DNA from: Sinonovacula constricta
Taxonomy: Eukaryota; Mollusca; Bivalvia; Cardiida; Solecurtidae
NCBI GenBank assembly: GCA_007844125.1
Contig: CM017564.1
Coordinates: 13,524,949-13,588,948, forward strand
Length of the DNA: 64,000 nt
Direction: 5' to 3'
Below, one piece after another: positions 58,340 to 64,000 of this stretch (the stretch's first letter is position 1; every line of letters starts with the position of its first letter). The position numbers and the translations under genes are program-made. The notes below the pieces were generated by a model, which worked only from the letters and a program-made list of their open reading frames with translations, did no database searches and had not been told where the DNA came from.

Positions 58340-60000
58340 TGTCTACAAATAAGTCCCTTTCAAGTTATTGTCTTTGGTGTATTGTGTTGGCCACACTTAA
58401 AGTCTACGTGGTCGAATGATTCTGAGTGGTCGCAGAGCGAGCAGGTTTAGATCTAACTCTGTTTTCTGCACCAACAAAACTGGCCTCTAATCTGAGTATT
58501 GTGCAGATTTTCTTATAGACTATGCTTTGGTGGTGGATCTTATTGTTTGTGTTTCTTTTTTCAAAAGTAAAATAGTTATTCTGATTTGTACATTTCGAAA
58601 TTTATTTCCGCTTTATTATTAAAGCGTTCTTTCTGATATAATTGTAACCTTCTTTCAGACTTATACTAAGTTCCGTGGTGGACCCGACATAGAAGCCTCC
58701 TTCGCTAACTGGTCGGCGATCGCATTGCCCAGTATTCCAACATGACTTGGGATCTCATTAAGTTTGATGATGGTATTTAGATTTGTCTTAATAAAAGTGT
58801 TTGTTATATAAATATTCGTTATAAGATCTGGTCGATTTTTTATTATCTATAGTTTGCTTGGCTTGTGCAGCACTAAAGGAGGCGATGTATAAGTCTATTG
58901 CGGAGTTTGATATTTAATTGTTATTTACGCATGAAATAGCCATCGTAATGGCATATAGTTCACATGTAAATATTGAATGATGTCCGTTAGATAATTATTC
59001 CGAAATATTTTCTATTCCTGGCCCTATTATATGTTTTTTTCTGGTCTTTAATTCCATCTGTGTAGATATGTATATTTGATTGGCTTTGCAAACTAAGGAT
59101 GTTGGTTTTTGTTTTTATTAGGGCCGAATCATCTTTTTACTGTAGTGGCATGCGTGAGATCAATATCCAGTGGTGCTAATCCTACCTGAATTGAGTTGTT
59201 CGAGGATGTTAATTGATTGGACCGTAGTTCAAGTTCCTTATTATCTTTGTGTGTAGGGCTTGTTGATACGCCTATACTTTTTGCCTATTCTATGATAAGT
59301 TTCCCAAATTCTTTATGAGAGTATTGCCTAATCTTTTCGCGCTTGCCCAGTTTTGAGACTACATATATCTATTTGTTGTAGTTTATCTACCCGTTTCAGC
59401 ATGTAGGGCTTCAGCCCTAGCATAGTTTGGGGCTCCTGTTATTGTTTTGATCTCCTAATTTTGTATAATTTGTAGTCGGTTGAGTAATGATTGGTTTGCC
59501 AAGACGTAGGCTATTAATTCATATTGAACTTATAAGTTAATTAGTGTCATCAGTATATGGCTGTAAAACATGTTTTATTAACCCCCCGCCCCCCCCCCCA
59601 CACACACACACATACACATACCATGTTGTTTTTTTCCATTTACATATCTAATTGCAAAGGGTCTTTCTCGATTTGTCAAATAAGTTGCATAATTTGATTT
59701 TTTCCAGGTTACAGTTTTCTCGAAAATTAGCCGTAGAAACGTAATAGTGTCTTTGAATTGTAGTGTTTGCTTGCATAGTGTTAATTTAGGTTGTGTAGCA
59801 TCATTGATATGATTCCTGTTTTAATAGGATGTATTTCAAAGTTAAAATGTAATGCCCAATTTCATTTGTTAATCTAATAGGATGTATTGTATTTTAATCC
59901 CCTGTTTTGGACGAATGCTAGTTTTCCACACCGCACTAGCATCGACAAATTGTGAACTTTGTACAATGAATTAAAAGTTCATAATTTGTCGAGATATTGT
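58340..60000 (-). mobile_element. Decayed LINE with RT and RNase H domains
   Basis: Reading right to left: KLTLCKQTLQFKDTITFLRL and FEKTVTWKKS (about 59800-59690) are the post-catalytic RT block of type FLGxxFDxxLTW. LNRLQIIQN and TGAPNYARAEALHAETG (about 59490-59400) are the usual block before RNase H. IHIYTDGIKDQKKT and SIFTCELYAITMAI (about 59095-58930) hold the RNase H strand with its Asp and Glu. IPSHVGILGNAIADQLAKEA (about 58750-58690) is the final RNase H motif. TCSLCDHSESFDHVDFKCGQ (about 58450-58390) is the zinc-knuckle tail. Many stops. A C-run and CA tract at 59582-59620 interrupts it. It is distinct in sequence from the LINE at 1109-3110. Confidence 0.88.
59582..59620. repeat. Poly-C plus (CA)n tract
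   Basis: A run of C residues followed by CACACACACACA and a CATACACATACCA tail, sitting inside the LINE relic. Confidence 0.95.
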
Positions 60001-61720
60001 ACTTGTTGTTGGTGTCGTGTTTATTGACTATGTCATTAAGATAACGATATAACACAAAATGAGCACATCACGGTACAATGCTTTTGCTAAATATGTATTT
60101 TATTTCCTGAACATTTATGCATATTGACGAAATGGAAGCAATCAGCAAAACAGTCCTACTTGCGCTTATTTACAATCCTTATGCTTATAGATATATTACA
60201 TTAAATTTATATACTGATCAAATACTAAACCTTTTAGTAGATATAGGACACCAATTATCATAAAGGCAAATACCATTACACATTTCTTGATCATTTCTAA
60301 TATTAAAATTGTCATGTCCTGGCATCACTCCTTGGCGTCGTCGGTTGACTGCATTTGATTACTTGAATATATGTACTGATGTTTGAAAGCATGTTCTATC
60401 CCATTAATAAACATAGTTCTAAAACGCTATTTGAGAAAATTGTAACAAACAAGAAACAAAATACTACAGGACGTAGTGTTATGCCTCTGAAGATTCCGCT
60501 GCATTTGACTAAGTTTAATTGAATAACTAATTTACCAATGGTGCACACCCTTTTGGCATTAAGTCTACGAACTTCCCAGACAGCTCTCTTATGTATCCAC
60601 TTCAATCTAAGAACACGTAGCCTGCTTATTCGGCTATATCCACGGTACCACACTTTGTGAATGTTGATTATAAACGGACGCTAGCACCTGATCGGACGAA
60701 AGAAAAAGACCCCGTTTTAAATCTCTGTTCAACTATATTAGCATAAACAATGACAGCCATGCAATCTAAGTGCAAAAAACTGAATAATAAAACAAATAGC
60801 GACCTGGTTAAGAACGTCTTCGAATAGCTATCAATAAACGAAAGTGAACCAATAGATCACAACAAAAGCGATGAGCCTGAATACTAATAAATTAGTAAAT
60901 TTCATGCAATTAGCGCTGACGTAGATATTGTATTATTTTGTGAAATAATATTTTGGAAAATCAGATACGAAGTCACCACTGGATTATCTGTCTGCTAGTG
61001 AGTTATTTCAGTTTTGGAAATGTATTCGTGTTAACACAACTACTTTATTTTAACAATCGATTGAAGAACATGTCAAATGTGCTCTCTCCCTTAGCTTGCT
61101 AGCTATTTGCCTGTGCCATTGGTAGACGATGTGTTTATAGTAGTTGATATATAACACACTAAAATAAATAAATTGCTAGAACAATTATCGTGTCACTATT
61201 CAGTAAATACAGTTTTATGAAGGACGTATACATGTAATGTGTATTGTTCATTTGCGCCGAAAGTTCATATACTTTAAATAAGAAATACAACACATTTTAT
61301 TTTCAATTTGCTTATTTGTAAGAAAGACGCTCAAACTGTTTTTATTAATCTGTCCATGTTATGCGCATGCATCAGGCTTTAGCTTTCTATAAAGTTCACA
61401 AAGTGGAACAAACGTATCTGTACAAAAAGAAGATACGCCAGACAATTATATCCCAGGCGTCGTAGAGTGTGTGCTTTAAACAAGAAAATGACTATGCTTG
61501 GAAGTTACCACTTTCTCACTCTGTCGATGCATTACAAACAAAAGAGTGTTGAAAGTAACGAACCATAACTGTGATGGAAAGTAGAGTATTTACAACTGCA
61601 TTGCCTATATCGGTATACTCGGTTTCTTTTGTTAAACAATACATTGCCAGACAGCTGCCAATTGCTATCATTGCCAGCTACCTTTATACACTGCAAGCTA
61701 CACATTATTGGTACAAACTA
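60001..61720. other. No recognisable gene
   Basis: AT-rich. A minus-strand 85-codon frame (60396-60653), rich in Arg, Val and Leu, has no recognised motif. Confidence 0.45.
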
Positions 61721-61724
61721 CTCT

Positions 61725-62030
61725 GTTAAAGAACGGAATACTATGTTCTTTTCTCTAAAACAGGTCTGACAGAACAGACGCGATTTTCTGTTTTTGTCAG
61801 CTACACAAGCGTTACGCAGAAAATGCATTACATAAAAGGCGCAACTCGTAAGAGCGGCGCCAATGACCACAACGAATGGCAGCGTATCGTACCAACATCA
61901 GAATGAGACGTGATGTCGCCACATATCTGGGAACACGAACTTTCTATAGTTGAAGATAGAGCAGTGATATGAGGCGTCCAATCCTCCGCCGAGAGCATGT
62001 TCTTTGAAGTAGATTTCTTACAATTGCAAT
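61725..62030 (-). other. Possible coding relic or exon with one hydrophobic segment
   Basis: Two overlapping minus-strand frames look protein-like. One (62030-61828) reads CNCKKSTSKNMLSAEDWTPH through SCSQICGDITSHSD. The other (about 61895-61725) reads WYDTLPFVVVIGAALTSCAF, then YVMHFLRN and a Cys/Lys/Arg-rich tail. If joined by a single frameshift they would give a Cys-containing stretch, one transmembrane helix and a short basic tail. The local GC content is higher than around it. No family is assigned. Confidence 0.3.
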
Positions 62031-64000
62031 AACTTTAAGAGCCAAAATAAACTGAACGATAAATGTACAAAACGTTATCCTATGCTAAGCTTTACAACAG
62101 ATCTAATAAGTGTACTAGTGATTGTTTGAGTGAGTATGATTTTATATAAGTAATACCCGGGTGATATTACAGACAAATACGCTCTGTGATGCTATATTAT
62201 GCTACGATATAGTTAAGGAGCTAGCTTTCTGTCATTTTGGGTTCTTCCTTATGCTAACTATTCTTGTAATTGCAAGCCACATAGTTGACCTCTGCATGCT
62301 CAGATTCTTTTTGTGAAATAAGACCTCGCATTACACTGGGAAATGAGCCCCGGATTACCGGAGGCGGGGGACCGAAGGGGTTGCCCACACCCACACCCAC
62401 GCTGTCCCATTGTTGTGTTTAGTGCGCTAGAACTAACAAATTTAAAGTTTACATGCAGTCTGGAATAAAAATGCTGACAGCATCACGTCTATTTTTCTAA
62501 ACATGAAATATGTCGATATGAGAAGTGTTGCTCTTTTGCAGACTGAAAGCAATGGAAAACAATTGCAACGCAGTTTGGTCCTTTTGCACTTTACTCCATA
62601 ACTTTTCAGTTATATAGCCACTTAATACATACGTTTAGGTATGTTTTTAAAGCGAGAAGATCTATACATTGATATTATGAATCGCAGATTCGATGGATGA
62701 CCTCAAACATCCATGATGTTGTTCACAAATGAACATTGTGAGTTGGAGTTGGCAGCAACAGTACCTATAACTTAACGACTAATACGTCTTCTTAATGGCA
62801 AAGATAAATGTGAACATACATGTATAAGTAAATGCAAGAGCATAAAAAAGTAGTAATCGACCAATAAACAGATGACATTCTGTACACATCCCTCCAATAG
62901 ATACTGCCAACATGTGATCGTCCTGAAGACGGAATAATCTGAAAAGTTCTGATATAAGAGTACACAACTTGTCTCATAAACTTAAGTTAAGAAAGTAAAT
63001 AAATATATTTAAAGAGTTTACACAATTTTTCCCGAGGTGTAATTAGAGGTACTAGTTAACAAAAATAAATACACACCTTACCCCCAGTAGGTTAAGATTT
63101 ATTGCAGATTTTATATTTTATGTTTAAATTCTTTGAGGGACATTGTGTACGCAGCTGCTTCGTATAGCCAGCTACGCAACTGCTATTTTCTAACACAGCA
63201 ACATTATGACGTCTGCAGTTGAAACTGGAAGCAATACTTTATGCACGCACGGAGGCAAGAATTGAACTGAGTTTCGAAATTTTACATGTTCATTAAGAGA
63301 GCACTATAAAACTAGTCGGTATTTACCCAAAGGCAAGCTCAGAATAATAACACTGAAAGTCTTTAATTTTTATCAAGTCCAGTTGATTTAGTTATTTGCA
63401 GCATTATTCTTGTGCTCGAAAAAAAGCCTAACTTCAAAAATATACACATATGTCCGTTAAATTGGGTACGTAAATTAAGTAAATATTAAAATGGAAACGC
63501 GAGCACTAAACCACAGACAACAAGGATCATTCACAAAAGTTTACCAAGTGACCTGAGTACATGCCTTACAAACAGAAAAATAAAATTTTACTTATTATGT
63601 GTGTGACGTCATCGCATCAAATCTGCTCTTTTTTTAGATTGCAGCAATTGTTGAAATTGACGCGCACGGGTGTGTGTACACATAACGCTTACTCTAGTAT
63701 TAATTTTCATTTTATAACTGACTGCTGTGTCAGACTTTAATATGTTTATGTACCTGTTTAAATTGGCAGTTCTTCGTGGAGTTAGAAACCAAAGGGAGCG
63801 ATCGTAGCGAGCGACCGTTTTTTCTATTCCTGGAAGAATCACCGATTTAGACTCAAACATTATGTATATGCTGCATGAAGTTAACATAGTTGGAAATAAA
63901 CATTATGTACAAGTATTGATGTAGATTATTCGTATGAAATTAACACTAGCAACAAATCTAAAGAAAAGAGATGATGGTATGCAACAATGAACATATATAT
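62031..64000. other. No recognisable gene
   Basis: There is a short ACACCCACACCCACACCCAC stretch near 62387-62402. CAGTTCAATTCTTGCC on the minus strand near 63250 resembles a B box without a good partner. A 92-codon minus-strand frame at 63609-63887 has no motif. TGACGTCA occurs at about 63605. Confidence 0.45.

Noticed and set aside
61725..61895. NDUFA1 (MWFE subunit of complex I) pseudogene
   Set aside because: The WYDTLP start and following hydrophobic stretch are reminiscent, but the remainder does not follow that family and the start would need a base removed. Not enough to claim.
63609..63887. 92-residue minus-strand gene at the right edge
   Set aside because: No motif, no splice or promoter support; its length is within chance for this amount of AT-rich DNA.

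Overview
This window looks like intergenic or intronic DNA from an invertebrate animal, most likely a bivalve or other mollusc. The reasons are strong AT-richness, no dense coding, spliced (GT-AG) coding pieces, several decayed non-LTR retrotransposons (LINEs) of different clades, tRNA-derived SINEs, a mariner relic, small non-autonomous repeats, and long TAG, ATC, CA, CT and CTTA microsatellites. The species cannot be named from the sequence alone. No bacterial-style operon, rRNA gene, intact tRNA gene or CRISPR array is visible. Most long open frames are read-through of microsatellites or chance frames in AT-rich DNA.

Layout. 0-3.1 kb: two decayed LINEs on the plus strand, the second split by a SINE just after its RT catalytic motif. 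3.1-8.1 kb: segment A of a large mosaic duplication, with a diverged minisatellite of about 30 bp units. 8.1-15.2 kb: microsatellites, an old SINE and a LINE RNase H fragment. 15.77-15.88 kb, minus strand: one exon encoding a complete LDL-receptor class A module, the best-supported host coding piece. 16-28 kb: mostly unrecognised DNA with repeat copies, segment B (carrying a pogo-like MITE) and a CA array. 28-34 kb: a truncated SINE stub, a minus-strand LINE, a minisatellite field and another SINE. 35-47.1 kb: segment C, the counterpart of segment A, with a 3.3 kb insertion and a minus-strand relic of an unidentified protein. 47-52.8 kb: a SINE, an internally deleted LINE and segment D. 52.8-54.4 kb: a decayed mariner transposase whose frame is interrupted by intron-like intervals, one of them exact. 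55-58 kb: repeat copies and minisatellites. 58.3-60 kb: a minus-strand LINE with RT and RNase H. 60-64 kb: little that can be recognised.

The value of the window is in its insertion history. Segments A, B, C and D are diverged paralogs, so several insertions can be read as filled versus empty sites: the SINE at 1.5 kb, the pogo-like MITE at 22.5 kb, the LINE shared by A and C but absent from D, and a 3.3 kb block present only in C. The observations most worth following are the intron-bearing mariner, the repeat family with about nine copies and a shared short open frame, the unidentified relic protein at 44.6-45.6 kb, and the LDLa exon.
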